Source: Streptomyces sp. HPF1205
GTDB taxonomy: Bacteria > Actinomycetota > Actinomycetes > Streptomycetales > Streptomycetaceae
Length of the DNA stretch: 64,000 nucleotides
Assembly (NCBI RefSeq): GCF_020400825.1
Contig: NZ_JAINVH010000013.1
Coordinates: 62,001 to 126,000 of the forward strand
Reading direction: 5' to 3'
The position numbers and the translations under genes were made by a program. How positions within the stretch are numbered: the first letter of the stretch is position 1; every line of letters starts with the position of its first letter. Below, piece after piece: positions 17,250-25,742 of this stretch. Under the pieces are notes generated by a model. That model was not told the DNA's origin, did not search any database, and saw nothing but the letters and a program-made list of their open reading frames with translations.

Positions 17250-17304
17250 CCGGCCGCTGGGCCGCCGCACTCCACGGCCGGGCGGCCCGGACCGCCCGGC
17301 GGTC

Positions 17305-19761
17305 CTATTCCGTGCGCAGCCCGTCCGGCCGCATCAGCCGCCACAGGGGCGGCAGACTGAGCAGCGTCACCGCGAGCACCACACCGCCGCCGATGCAGCA
17401 CATGGTGGCCACGCTCGCCCAGTCGGCGTGGAAGGGCTCGCCGACCATGGCGAGCAGGACCGCGCCCAGGCCCAGGCCGCCCGCGCAGGCCAGCGCGAGC
17501 CCGAGGGCGACCGGCACCGCGGCCTGCCACAGCACCGACCAGGCCAGCGCCGACCGCCTCGTACCGAAGGCCACCAGCACCGCGAGCATCTTCTTGCGCT
17601 CCCGCAACTGCTCCAGCACCGACACCAGCAGGCTCACCCCGAGCAGCGCCATCGTCACGGCGGCCCCGGCGAACAGCCCGCGCCGCAGCTGGACGTAACC
17701 GCCGAGCGTGGTCGTGTCGCGCAGGCTCTGCACGTTCACGCCGGGGCCCAGACGGGCGCCGGTGTTGCGCAGGTACTCGATCGCGTCGGGCCGGTGCGGG
17801 TCGAGGACGGCCAGGACGCGGGCGCTCGGGGCGGTCAGCCGTCCGGCGTCCAGGGCCTGCGGGGTGGCCAGCACCCCCCAGTCCGTCATGCCCTCCGGGT
17901 CGGCCCGCGCGACCGCCGTGCGGGCGGCCGGCGGGATCGTCCACGGCTTCGGTGTGCCGGTGTACGAGTCGGAGACGGGCACGTTGAGGTCGAGGTGGCC
18001 GCCCGGCCGCACGTACTGCCGCATCCAGGACGTGGTCGTCGGGTCCTCCATCTGGCCGGTCGGGGGCACCAGGAACACGCTGCCGGGGCCGCACGCGGTG
18101 ATCCGCGCCATCTGCCGCAGCGCCGGGCAGTCGCCGATCTGGACCGGCAGCCGGGCGTAATCGGGCGCGCCCCGCAGGCGGGCCGCGTCCGGCTGGGTGG
18201 CGAGCCCGTCCACGTGCCCGTACACCCGCGTGACACCGGGCGTGCCGGCCACGGCCGCGAAGTAGCTCCGCGCCTGCCCGCCGCCGGTGACGTCGGCGTA
18301 GAGGGCCGCCTGCGCCCTGCTCGTGTCCTCACCGGTGGCGGCGCTGAAGCGGCCGCCGACGGCCCCGAAGAGCATCTGGAGGGCGATCGCCCCGGCCACG
18401 GCGACGGTGACGCCGTTGACCATGCGGGCCGAGGCGCCGCTGCTCAACTGCAGCCGGCGGACGGCGAGCTGCCAGGCCACCGGGCCGCCGCGCAGGTGCC
18501 CGACGGCACGCTCCACCGCCCAGGGCAGGATCGCGGTCACCCCGGCCAGCAGCAGCACCACGCCGGCGGCGGCCTGGTACTCGTTGAGCGTCGCGTCCGC
18601 CTTGACCGTGCCGAACAGCGGGGCCAGCAGCGCGAGGCCGAGCGCCGGGGCGGTCAGCCGCCACCACAGCCGGCGCCGCCGCGGCAGGCCCTGCCGCTCC
18701 ACGCCCAGCGGTTCGACGGCCGTGCCGCGCAGGCTCAGCACCGTCACGGCCACCGCGGCCGCCGGCACGGCGAGCGCCACCAGCAGCGTCAGCGCCGTGC
18801 CGGGCGTCATGTCGGACGGGTAGAAGCTGATGCCCTCGACGAGGGCGCCGAGGTCGATGCGCCCGGCGAGTTCGCGGCCGGCCAGGAAGAACACACCGCC
18901 CAGCAGCAGCCCGAGCACCGCGCCGAACAGGGCTTCCCCGACGGCGATGCGCCGGACGGCGCCCATGTCGGCGCCCACCAGCCGCAGCGCGGCCAGCCTG
19001 CGGTCGCGCCGCTCGCCGCCCAGCCGTACCGCCGTACCGCTGAACACCGCGACCGGCAGCAGCAGTACGACGACCACGACCACGAGCAGCAGGTCGAAGG
19101 TCGGGCCCATCACCTGGGAGTTGCTGTGGTGGCCGAAACCGGCGATGCGGTCGGCGTTCCCGTGCCGGTAGTCGGCGTCGCGGGCGGTGAGGTCGGTGAC
19201 GCCCGCGTAGAAGTACAGCTCGGCCGGACCCATCAGCCCGGCCTTCCCGATCGTGCCGCTGACGGTGTACGGCAGGCGCTCGCGCAGCAGCGGCGAGGTG
19301 GCCAGCAGCTTCTTCAGGGCGGGGGAGACCAGCATGTGCCCGGGGGCCGGCAGGGCGCGAGTGCCGGGCGGGTGCGGGGCCTGGGGGCCCTCGGGCTGGA
19401 ACAGCGTGCCGAGAACGGTCTTGTCGTGGAAGGTGGTGGTGGCGTCGGCGGCCAGCAGCGTGCTGTCGGTGGGACGCGCCAGGTAGCCGGTCGAGGAGTA
19501 GTCGCGGGCCACCCGCTTGCCGTCGCGGGTGTTCATCATGGCCGGCACCGCGGATGCCAGCAGCAGCAGCGCCACCCCGAGCCCGACGCCGACGGCGGTC
19601 AGCAGTGTGCGCACCCAGCCCTCGCGCCCGCCGCCCGCCGCGAACCGCAGCCCCAGGCCGAGGTCACGGGCCCAGTCGCGGGTCCAGCCGCGGGGGGAGA
19701 CGGCCGGCCCGGGGCGGGAGCCGGAGCCGGCCGCCTCCCGCACGTCATGGGGCGTCCTCAT
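17305..19761 (-). CDS. ABC transporter permease, FtsX-like (MacB-type)
   Basis: This 818-residue permease has the two-module architecture of actinobacterial FtsX/MacB-type exporters: an N-terminal helix (VGVGLGVALLLLASAVPAM), a large extracytoplasmic region, three helices near residues 205-330 (LLVVVVVVVLLLPVAVF; GEALFGAVLGLLLGGVFFLAG), a repeated central module, a second extracytoplasmic region (~420-650) and three C-terminal helices (LVSVLEQLRERKKMLAVLVAFGTRR...). The ATG at 19761 overlaps the stop of the upstream ATPase gene (ATGA). Together they probably form an exporter for lipids, peptides or drugs under PadR control. Confidence 0.87.
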   Translation of the reverse strand: MRTPHDVREAAGSGSRPGPAVSPRGWTRDWARDLGLGLRFAAGGGREGWVRTLLTAVGVGLGVALLLLASAVPAMMNTRDGKRVARDYSSTGYLARPTDSTLLAADATTTFHDKTVLGTLFQPEGPQAPHPPGTRALPAPGHMLVSPALKKLLATSPLLRERLPYTVSGTIGKAGLMGPAELYFYAGVTDLTARDADYRHGNADRIAGFGHHSNSQVMGPTFDLLLVVVVVVLLLPVAVFSGTAVRLGGERRDRRLAALRLVGADMGAVRRIAVGEALFGAVLGLLLGGVFFLAGRELAGRIDLGALVEGISFYPSDMTPGTALTLLVALAVPAAAVAVTVLSLRGTAVEPLGVERQGLPRRRRLWWRLTAPALGLALLAPLFGTVKADATLNEYQAAAGVVLLLAGVTAILPWAVERAVGHLRGGPVAWQLAVRRLQLSSGASARMVNGVTVAVAGAIALQMLFGAVGGRFSAATGEDTSRAQAALYADVTGGGQARSYFAAVAGTPGVTRVYGHVDGLATQPDAARLRGAPDYARLPVQIGDCPALRQMARITACGPGSVFLVPPTGQMEDPTTTSWMRQYVRPGGHLDLNVPVSDSYTGTPKPWTIPPAARTAVARADPEGMTDWGVLATPQALDAGRLTAPSARVLAVLDPHRPDAIEYLRNTGARLGPGVNVQSLRDTTTLGGYVQLRRGLFAGAAVTMALLGVSLLVSVLEQLRERKKMLAVLVAFGTRRSALAWSVLWQAAVPVALGLALACAGGLGLGAVLLAMVGEPFHADWASVATMCCIGGGVVLAVTLLSLPPLWRLMRPDGLRTE

Positions 19762-20459
19762 GCCACTCGTTCCAGGTCGCGAGACTTCCCGTCCCGCACG
19801 ACGATCTCCCGGTCGGAGTACGCGGCCACCCGCGCCTCGTGGGTGACCAGGAGTACGGCGGCTCCGGTGTCGCGCGCGGCGTCGGTCAGCAGCCGCATCA
19901 CACGCTCGCCGTTGAGCGAGTCCAGCGCGCCGGTCGGCTCGTCGGCGAAGATCACCCGGGGCCCGCCCACCAGCGCGCGCGCCACCGCGACCCGCTGGCC
20001 CTGGCCGCCGGAAATCTCCCCGGGCCGCTGCCCGGCGACATCGGCGACCTCCAGCCGCTCCAGCCACCGCGCGGCCTCGGCCTCCGCCGCGCGGCGCCGG
20101 ACGCCGTTCAGCCGCAGGGGTATCGCCACGTTCTCCAGGCAGGTCAGCTCCGGTACGAGCCGGCCGAACTGGAAGACGAAGCCGAAGTCGCTGCGGCGCA
20201 GGGCGCTGCGTTCCCCGTCGGACATGGCCGACAGGTCCTGGCCCCGGTAGCGCACCCGGCCCTCGTCGGGCCGGACGATCCCGGCCAGGCAGTGCAGCAG
20301 CGTGGACTTGCCGGATCCGGACGGGCCCATCACGGCGACGACCTCCCCGGACCGGACGCTCAGGTTCGCGCCGTCCAGGGCGCTGGTGCGGCCGTAGGAC
20401 TTGCGCAGGTCCGCGGCGACCAGCAGGTCCGGCGGCGGCGCGGGTGTGCGGGCCGTCAT
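19758..20459 (-). CDS. ABC transporter ATP-binding protein
   Basis: This 233-residue nucleotide-binding subunit is of the LolD/MacB type. Visible motifs are Walker A GPSGSGKSTLLHCLAG, Q-loop region FGFVFQFGRLVPELT, signature ISGGQGQRVAVARAL, Walker B VIFADEPTGALDS and the switch histidine in LLVTHEARVA. It partners with the permease at 17305, whose start overlaps this stop, and its own start overlaps the PadR stop (20456-20459). The three genes form one leftward operon. Confidence 0.93.
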   Translation of the reverse strand: MTARTPAPPPDLLVAADLRKSYGRTSALDGANLSVRSGEVVAVMGPSGSGKSTLLHCLAGIVRPDEGRVRYRGQDLSAMSDGERSALRRSDFGFVFQFGRLVPELTCLENVAIPLRLNGVRRRAAEAEAARWLERLEVADVAGQRPGEISGGQGQRVAVARALVGGPRVIFADEPTGALDSLNGERVMRLLTDAARDTGAAVLLVTHEARVAAYSDREIVVRDGKSRDLERVA

Positions 20460-20989
20460 GCGAGCACCTCCGTGGCGAGCTGGTCGAGCCGGGCCGCCGT
20501 CAGTTCCAGCCAGCGCAGGTCCGCCTCCAGGTGGAACAGCGCATGGTCGCAGATGAGCTGGTCGGCCAGGTCCCCGTCGGACTTGCGCCGGGTCAGCTCG
20601 CGCATCAGCCGCAGGTGCTCGGCCCGCTGCGTGTCCAGCAGGTCGGCCGCCGAGCGACCGGTCAGCAGCGCGAGCACCACCTTGGTGTAGAGGGTGGTCT
20701 GCAGATACGGCTCCGGCTTCTCCGGCTGCGCCAGCCAGGCCGCCACATCGGTGATGCCGGCCTCCGTGATGGCGTACCGCTTGCGCTCGGGGCCGCCGCC
20801 GGGCTCGATGCCGTCCACCTCGACCAGGCCGTTCTTCAGCAGCCTGGCCATCGTCGAATAGACCTGGCCGTACGCGAGCGGCCGGTCGTGCCCGAAGCGT
20901 TCGTCGAATGCGCGCTTCAGGTCGTAACCATGGCGCGGCCCGGACTCCAGCAGTCCGAGCAGGGTGTGCCCGATTGACATGCCGAGCAC
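20456..20989 (-). CDS. PadR family transcriptional regulator
   Basis: This 177-residue protein has the PadR winged helix (residues ~5-85: IGHTLLGLLESGPRHGYDLKRAFDERFG, LAYGQVYSTMARLLKNGLVEVDG, KRYAITEAG) and a C-terminal helical dimerisation domain (PadR_C). PadR proteins repress neighbouring transporter genes and release DNA on ligand binding. It heads the operon with the ABC exporter (all junctions overlap by four bases). A perfect inverted repeat lies 13 bases upstream of the start and is a likely autoregulatory operator. The GTG at 20989 is the outermost start; ATG 20980 (MSIGHT) is an alternative. Confidence 0.9.
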   Translation of the reverse strand: MLGMSIGHTLLGLLESGPRHGYDLKRAFDERFGHDRPLAYGQVYSTMARLLKNGLVEVDGIEPGGGPERKRYAITEAGITDVAAWLAQPEKPEPYLQTTLYTKVVLALLTGRSAADLLDTQRAEHLRLMRELTRRKSDGDLADQLICDHALFHLEADLRWLELTAARLDQLATEVLA

Positions 20990-21001
20990 TCTACATCACG
21001 C

Positions 21002-21020
21002 GTATACATCGTGTGTATAC
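21002..21020. promoter_or_regulatory. Inverted repeat, probable PadR operator
   Basis: The sequence gtatacatcgtgtgtatac contains perfect 7-base arms (GTATACA / TGTATAC) separated by tcgtg. PadR proteins commonly bind AT-rich inverted repeats of the ATGT-type in their own promoters, and this site lies just upstream of the padR-ABC operon. The match to the operator class is inferred from position and symmetry. Confidence 0.65.
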
Positions 21021-21204
21021 CTACGGACACCACCACGCCCGCCCACGAACATGCAGCCCCGAGGCGCGGGCTCTCACCTCACACGCCCCGGGACTGCGCC
21101 TGCACCCCTGCCTCTCCCCCCAACGATGACACCCCCCAACAGCCCCCGCCCGCGGAGGACGTGCCCCGCGCAGAGGGCGCCGCCCGCGGAGGACGTGCCC
21201 CGAA

Positions 21205-21280
21205 GGGGCGCGAGGCTGCATTCGATATGCGGCTGCCGCCGCGCGGGCGCGCGCAACCACAACGCACCGCAAGGTCCCGC
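21205..21280. repeat. Streptomyces-type intergenic repeat, copy 1
   Basis: A 76-base unit begins ggggcgcgaggctgcatt, contains the GC hairpin around gcggctgccgccgc and ends aaggtcccgc. It recurs at 21390-21465 with only a few differences. I recognise the general form (…ggctgcattcgatatgcggc…) as a common non-coding intergenic repeat of streptomycetes. The flanks also hold shorter direct repeats of cgcccgcggaggacgtgcc (about 21149 and 21181). The ~480-base gap has no supported gene. Confidence 0.75.
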
Positions 21281-21389
21281 GCGAACAGAAACTCACCCCT
21301 TCGGGGGCCAGGCCCGCCCGCGCGGAGGGCGCCGCCCGCGGAGGGCGTGCCCCGTGCAGAGGGCGCCGCCGCGCAGAGGGCACCCAACA

Positions 21390-21465
21390 GGGGCGCGGGG
21401 CTGCATTCGATATGCGGCTGCCGCCGCGTGGGCGCGCGCAACCACAACAAACCGCAAGGTCCCGC
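21390..21465. repeat. Streptomyces-type intergenic repeat, copy 2
   Basis: This is the second copy of the 76-base unit, in the same orientation, 185 bases after the first, with the same internal hairpin and the same accaca tract before aaggtcccgc. It lies just downstream of the PP2C phosphatase gene that ends at 21502. Confidence 0.75.
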
Positions 21466-21501
21466 AACAACAGGACCCACCCCCCCGGAGGGTCCCGCCC
21501 C

Positions 21502-24066
21502 CTACGGAAGCGGGAGCTCGAACCACACCACCTTCCCCGCCCCCAGCCGGGTGGCGCCCCAGCGCTGGGCCATGCGGTTGACGAGGTACAGCCCGCGGCC
21601 GCCCTCCTCCTCCGGTGCGGCGTGCCGCATCCTCGGCAGCAGCGGGGCGTCGTCCCCGACCTCGCAGCGCAGGACGTCGGTCCGCAGCAGCCGCAGGGTG
21701 ATGGGCCGTTCGGCGTACCGTACGGCGTTGGTGACGATCTCGCTGACCAGGAGTTCGGCCGCGTCGAGCTGCTCGTGCAGGTCCCAGCGGCGCAGCGCCT
21801 GGCGGACCAGGCGGCGGGCCCGGCCGGCGGTCTGCGCCTGCGGCTCCAGGAACCAGTACGCGACGTCGCTCGGCGCGATCCCGTCGAACCGCGCCGCCAG
21901 CAGCGCGATGTCGTCGTCCCGGTCGCCCGGCCCGAGGATCTCCAGCACCTCGTCGCACAGCGGCTCCAGCGGCGGCGGGGAGACCACGCTCGCCGCGTCG
22001 TGCAGCCGCTCCCGCAGCAGCTCGATACCGCCCCACACGTCGCGGCTGCGCGACTCGACCAGGCCGTCGGTGTAGAGCAGCAGCGTCGCCCCGGTGGGCG
22101 CGGGCAGCTCGACCGCCTCGAACGGCACGCCGCCGACACCGATCGGGGCGCCCGGCGGCACCCGCAGCACCTCGGCCAGCCCGTCCGCGTGCAGCAGCAC
22201 CGGCGGCGGGTGACCGGCGTTGGCCACCACCAGCCGGTGCGCGATCGGGTCGTACACCGCGTACACGCACGTCGCCATGCGGTCCTGGCCGAGTCGCTGG
22301 GCCTGCTCGTCGAGGTGGTAGAGCACCTCCTGCGGCGCCAGGTCGAGGCCGGCCAGCGTCTGGACGGTGGTACGCAGCTGGCCCATGATCGCCGCGGACG
22401 TCATGGAGTGGCCCATCACGTCGCCGACCACGAGCGCCACCCGGCTGCCGGGCAGCGGGATCGCGTCGTACCAGTCGCCGCCCACCCGGGCCGACTCGGC
22501 GGCCGGCAGGTAGCGGCTGGCCAGTCGCACACCGGTGGGCTGCGGCAGCGAGTCCGGCAGCATCTCGCGCTGCAGGGCGTCGGCGATGTACGCCTCGCGC
22601 CCGTACAGCACGGCCTTGTCCACGCCCAGCGCCGTGTGGGTGGCGAGCTGGGCGGCGACCAGCAGGTCGTCGCTCTCGAACGGCGGGCGGTCGGTGCGCC
22701 GCAGCAGTACGGCGGCCCCGATCACCCGGCGCCTGCCGCGCAGCGGGGCCAGCAGCGCCCGGCGGCCGGTCGGCAGCGCGGACTCCGGGTGGCCCAGCAG
22801 CTCGGACAGGGCGCCGGCCGCCCGCACCGAGTCGGCGAACACCGGCCGCACCCCGCGCAGCACCTCGGCCAGCGGGCCGTCGAGCAGCACCGCGATGGTC
22901 TCCGAGCCGTAGCCCGCCTCCAGCGCCGGCAGCAGCGGGTTGGCCCCCACCGGGGCGTCCTCGGGCTGGTCGCCGGGGTCGTCGAGGCCGCCGTCCGCGC
23001 GGCGCAGCCGCAACCGGAGCGGCCCGGACGGGCGTTCGTCGCCGACCGGCAGCGGGTCGCGCAGGTAGACCAGGATCGCGTCGGCGAACGCGGGCACGGC
23101 CGAGCGGCACAGGCCCAGCAGGATCTCGTCCAGGTCCAGGCCGCGGGCGATGCGCCGGGTCGCGGCGCCCACGTAGCGCAGCCGGTCCGCCTCGGGACCG
23201 GTCTGCACGGGCATCGGGATCCGCAGCCCGGTGGAGTCCTCGTCCCCCGGGTGGCCGGGCACCACGGGCGGGGTGCCCCGCGGCGGCGTGCTCACGAACG
23301 ACGCCAAGGTCTCGCTCCCCTCTCCTGGAGCCCAGCCGCTTCCGTGCGCCGGGACCGACGGCAGCGGCGGCCCCAGGTCGTACGGCGACGGAACGTCGTA
23401 CGGCGGCTGGACCACGGGCGCGGCCGGCGGCTCGGGGTAGGGCTGGTCGGTGCGGTAGGGCTGATCCGGGTACGGCTGGTCGGTGCGGTAGGACTGGTCG
23501 CTCCCGTAGGGCCGTTCGGAGTACGGCCGGTCCGGGTACGGCCCGTCGGGGTAGGGCTGATCGGTGTACGGCGGCTCGGGGTAGGGCTGGTCGGTGCGGT
23601 ACGGCTGCGGCGCGCCCGCCCGGCTGCCCGGTTCCTGCTGGGCCGCGCGGGTGACACCGTCATGTGTGTGCGCTCCACCGTACGCCCCCTGTTCACCCTC
23701 GTACGCCCCTTCCCCGCGACCGCCCGGTTGTTCGTGCGAGCGGGCCCGCCCGCCCTGGGCGGAGCGCTGGGCCTCGTGGGTCCTGTGGGCGTCGTCCTCG
23801 CCCGCGGCGGGGGCGGAGGGGCAGCCCGGTCCGGGATCCTCGGCGGCGTCTGCGGGCGGGTCCCCGGGCAGGTCCGCGCGCGGCTCCTGCGGCGGCTCGG
23901 GGGGGCCGTCGGGGGGCACGGCGAAACCGCCGCGCGGGTCCGGGGCCGGCGCGGCAGGCGGGCGGGTCGGTGGTGGCGGATCGCTGGTCACGCGCGTCGT
24001 TCCATCCGTCGGTGCGCCCTCGCCCGGTAACGTGCGGCGGCGCTCGGGCCTGGTCAGGTCAGGCAC
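21502..24066 (-). CDS. GAF - PP2C (SpoIIE) phosphatase - HATPase signalling protein
   Basis: This 854-residue cytosolic protein has a long disordered N-terminus (residues 1-290) with ~8 copies of a TDQPYP-like unit (~150-225). It is followed by a GAF sensor domain (~300-490), a PP2C/SpoIIE serine phosphatase domain (~510-725: VGGDWYDAIPL, VVGDVMGHSM, ANAGHPPPVLL, LLLYTDGLVESR, DDDIALL, containing the metal-binding Asp residues) and a C-terminal RsbW-like HATPase_c domain (~740-854: ELLVSEIVTNAVRYA, GRGLYLVNRMA). This arrangement is frequent in Streptomyces; the proteins control anti-sigma/anti-anti-sigma switches. The GTG start overlaps the methyltransferase stop by eight bases. An internal start after the repeats is possible. 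Confidence 0.88.
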   Translation of the reverse strand: MPDLTRPERRRTLPGEGAPTDGTTRVTSDPPPPTRPPAAPAPDPRGGFAVPPDGPPEPPQEPRADLPGDPPADAAEDPGPGCPSAPAAGEDDAHRTHEAQRSAQGGRARSHEQPGGRGEGAYEGEQGAYGGAHTHDGVTRAAQQEPGSRAGAPQPYRTDQPYPEPPYTDQPYPDGPYPDRPYSERPYGSDQSYRTDQPYPDQPYRTDQPYPEPPAAPVVQPPYDVPSPYDLGPPLPSVPAHGSGWAPGEGSETLASFVSTPPRGTPPVVPGHPGDEDSTGLRIPMPVQTGPEADRLRYVGAATRRIARGLDLDEILLGLCRSAVPAFADAILVYLRDPLPVGDERPSGPLRLRLRRADGGLDDPGDQPEDAPVGANPLLPALEAGYGSETIAVLLDGPLAEVLRGVRPVFADSVRAAGALSELLGHPESALPTGRRALLAPLRGRRRVIGAAVLLRRTDRPPFESDDLLVAAQLATHTALGVDKAVLYGREAYIADALQREMLPDSLPQPTGVRLASRYLPAAESARVGGDWYDAIPLPGSRVALVVGDVMGHSMTSAAIMGQLRTTVQTLAGLDLAPQEVLYHLDEQAQRLGQDRMATCVYAVYDPIAHRLVVANAGHPPPVLLHADGLAEVLRVPPGAPIGVGGVPFEAVELPAPTGATLLLYTDGLVESRSRDVWGGIELLRERLHDAASVVSPPPLEPLCDEVLEILGPGDRDDDIALLAARFDGIAPSDVAYWFLEPQAQTAGRARRLVRQALRRWDLHEQLDAAELLVSEIVTNAVRYAERPITLRLLRTDVLRCEVGDDAPLLPRMRHAAPEEEGGRGLYLVNRMAQRWGATRLGAGKVVWFELPLP

Positions 24067-24772
24067 GTCGGCAGTAGAGGAAGATCTGCTCCTCCGGCGG
24101 CACGTCGGTGCTCGCCGGCGCGTAGGCGTACGAATCCTCCTTGATCACGTCGAAACCCGCGTCCGCCACCACATGGTGCAGTTCGTCCCGTAGATAACCC
24201 GATACCCGGATCGTGTTACCGAGGAACGGGATCGCCACATCATCCACATCCGCCTCGACCATTGACAGCGCCATCAGCCCGGCCGGTTTGAGCAGGTCCC
24301 TGATCGCCCCGAGGGCGTAGGGGATCTCCGGCCGCGGCAGCATCAGTAGGGAGAAGAAGGCGGCCACGCCGTCGAAGCTCGCGGCGGCCAGCGGGCCGCC
24401 CTCGATGAGGTCGGCGATGTCGGCCTGCAGGAACGTGGCCCCGGCCACGTTCTCCCGGGCCAGGGCCAGCATTCCGGCGGACAGGTCCACGCCGGTGACG
24501 CGCAGCCCCGCGTCGGCCAGTTGCCTGGCGGTCGGCAGCCCCGTACCGCAGCCGAGGTCCAGCACGCGCGCCCCGGGGCCCAGGGACGCGGCCAGCCAGG
24601 CACCCGCCGCGATCTGGCCCTCCTTGTGCGGGAAGGCCTCGTCGTAGCGGTCGCCGATGGCGTCGAACGCCTCGGCCTGGCCGGCCCGGTCCCGTCGCGG
24701 ACCATCGGCATGGGGGACCGCGCCGCGGTCGGCGCGGCGCACCCCAGCATGCTCGTAGTCGCCGGTTCCCAC
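24059..24772 (-). CDS. Class I SAM-dependent methyltransferase
   Basis: This 237-residue methyltransferase has the Rossmann-fold SAM site VLDLGCGTGLPTARQLADAG (motif I, near residue 70), VTGVDLSAGMLALARE (motif post-I) and ATFLQADIADL, then a C-terminal part without a distinctive substrate motif. The small-molecule or protein substrate is unknown. GGGAGG lies ten bases upstream of the GTG. An 8+8 inverted repeat 75 bases upstream (24847) suggests control by a MerR-like regulator. Its stop overlaps the start of the PP2C gene, so the two may be co-expressed. Confidence 0.82.
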   Translation of the reverse strand: MGTGDYEHAGVRRADRGAVPHADGPRRDRAGQAEAFDAIGDRYDEAFPHKEGQIAAGAWLAASLGPGARVLDLGCGTGLPTARQLADAGLRVTGVDLSAGMLALARENVAGATFLQADIADLIEGGPLAAASFDGVAAFFSLLMLPRPEIPYALGAIRDLLKPAGLMALSMVEADVDDVAIPFLGNTIRVSGYLRDELHHVVADAGFDVIKEDSYAYAPASTDVPPEEQIFLYCRRA

Positions 24773-24846
24773 TGCTCAGGGCCTCCCTGACTGTTCGGCT
24801 TGGCGTGTGACGCCACGGGCAGGGCGTCGGCTGGCTGGTGACAGGG

Positions 24847-24865
24847 GTTTGACGTAGCGTCAAAC
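24847..24865. promoter_or_regulatory. Perfect inverted repeat, MerR-type operator candidate
   Basis: GTTTGACG (24847-24854) and CGTCAAAC (24858-24865) are perfect arms around tag. Embedding a TTGACG -35-like hexamer in a dyad is typical of MerR-family operators. No MerR gene is in this window, and I could not place a convincing -10 on either strand, so the regulated gene (the leftward methyltransferase is nearest) is inferred. Confidence 0.5.
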
Positions 24866-24951
24866 TCTAGGCGCCCGTGGACGTTTGTGCAGTGTCGTGG
24901 GGCACGATCCTACGGTTGCCGGTCAGGGACGCAACAAGGGGCTCGGGCGTA

Positions 24952-25719
24952 TCAGACGCCCGGCCTGTCCCAGTCGGCCGGCAGCGCCGGGACCGGCCAC
25001 GAAGGGTCCGGCCGCCAGTCCTCCCAGCCGTCCCGGAACGGCGAGTCCCAGGACCTGATCGCCGCCGCCGCCCGCTGCCCGGCCACGCGGACCCGGGCGG
25101 CCAGGTCCGCGGACATCAGCCCGTCGGCCTGGGCCTGAGCGAACTCGTCCTCGTCGCGCCAGTGCCACCGCCGGTCCGGCCGGACTTCGATGTCCAGGAA
25201 GTGGTCCTCCGAGTCCACCCCGCCCGACCAGCGGCGCAGTGGCTCCTCCAGATTCACATACCAGTTCTTGAACCGCCAGCCCTGCTCCCAGAACAGCCAG
25301 ACCGACCAGGGCTCACCCGGACGGGCCAGTTTGAGCACGCCGGTGCCCCACCACTGCTCCACCCGCGGCTCGCGCGGCTTGACGTACCTGCTGGCCAGCG
25401 GCTCGCGGTGGACGGGCGTGCCGTCGACGAGGACCGGCCGCACGCAGGGCGTGCCCGGGGCCATCCAGGCCGCCAGCAGCTCCGGACCGTCGCGCACCAC
25501 GGTCATCGGGCGGCAGATGTGCACCTCGTCGCTGCCGTTGCCCCGGTAGCGCCACAGCACCTGGGCGCCGGGGGCCCAGTACCCGCCCGGCGGGCCGTCC
25601 TGGGGGGCGGCGCGGCCGCCGCCCGCCCGAGCGTCGTTGTCGTCGTTCGTGAGCGAGATGTCACCTGCCGGGTCGGAAGCGGTCCCGTCCGGGACCTTAG
25701 TGTCGGTATCGGCTGTCAT
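24952..25719 (-). CDS. DUF402 (FomD-like) hydrolase domain protein
   Basis: This 255-residue protein carries a DUF402 domain (residues ~55-215): PGAQVLWRYRG, the W-x-W/aromatic-rich WSVWLFWEQGWRFKNWYVNLEEP, and SEDHFLDIEVRPDRRWHWRDEDEF with its acidic metal ligands. The characterised relative FomD hydrolyses cytidylyl phosphonate esters in fosfomycin synthesis and others act on nucleoside diphosphates; the substrate here is unknown. The N-terminal ~45 residues are low-complexity. It lies 23 bases after fumC on the same strand and may be its operon partner. Confidence 0.82.
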   Translation of the reverse strand: MTADTDTKVPDGTASDPAGDISLTNDDNDARAGGGRAAPQDGPPGGYWAPGAQVLWRYRGNGSDEVHICRPMTVVRDGPELLAAWMAPGTPCVRPVLVDGTPVHREPLASRYVKPREPRVEQWWGTGVLKLARPGEPWSVWLFWEQGWRFKNWYVNLEEPLRRWSGGVDSEDHFLDIEVRPDRRWHWRDEDEFAQAQADGLMSADLAARVRVAGQRAAAAIRSWDSPFRDGWEDWRPDPSWPVPALPADWDRPGV

Positions 25720-25742
25720 GAACAGAGCTTATGAGCCGTGTG

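Noticed and set aside
21011..22075. Long plus-strand frame through the 76-base repeats.
   Set aside because: Its peptide is Pro/Arg/Ala repeats derived from the repeat DNA, then the antisense of the PP2C gene; no supporting signal.
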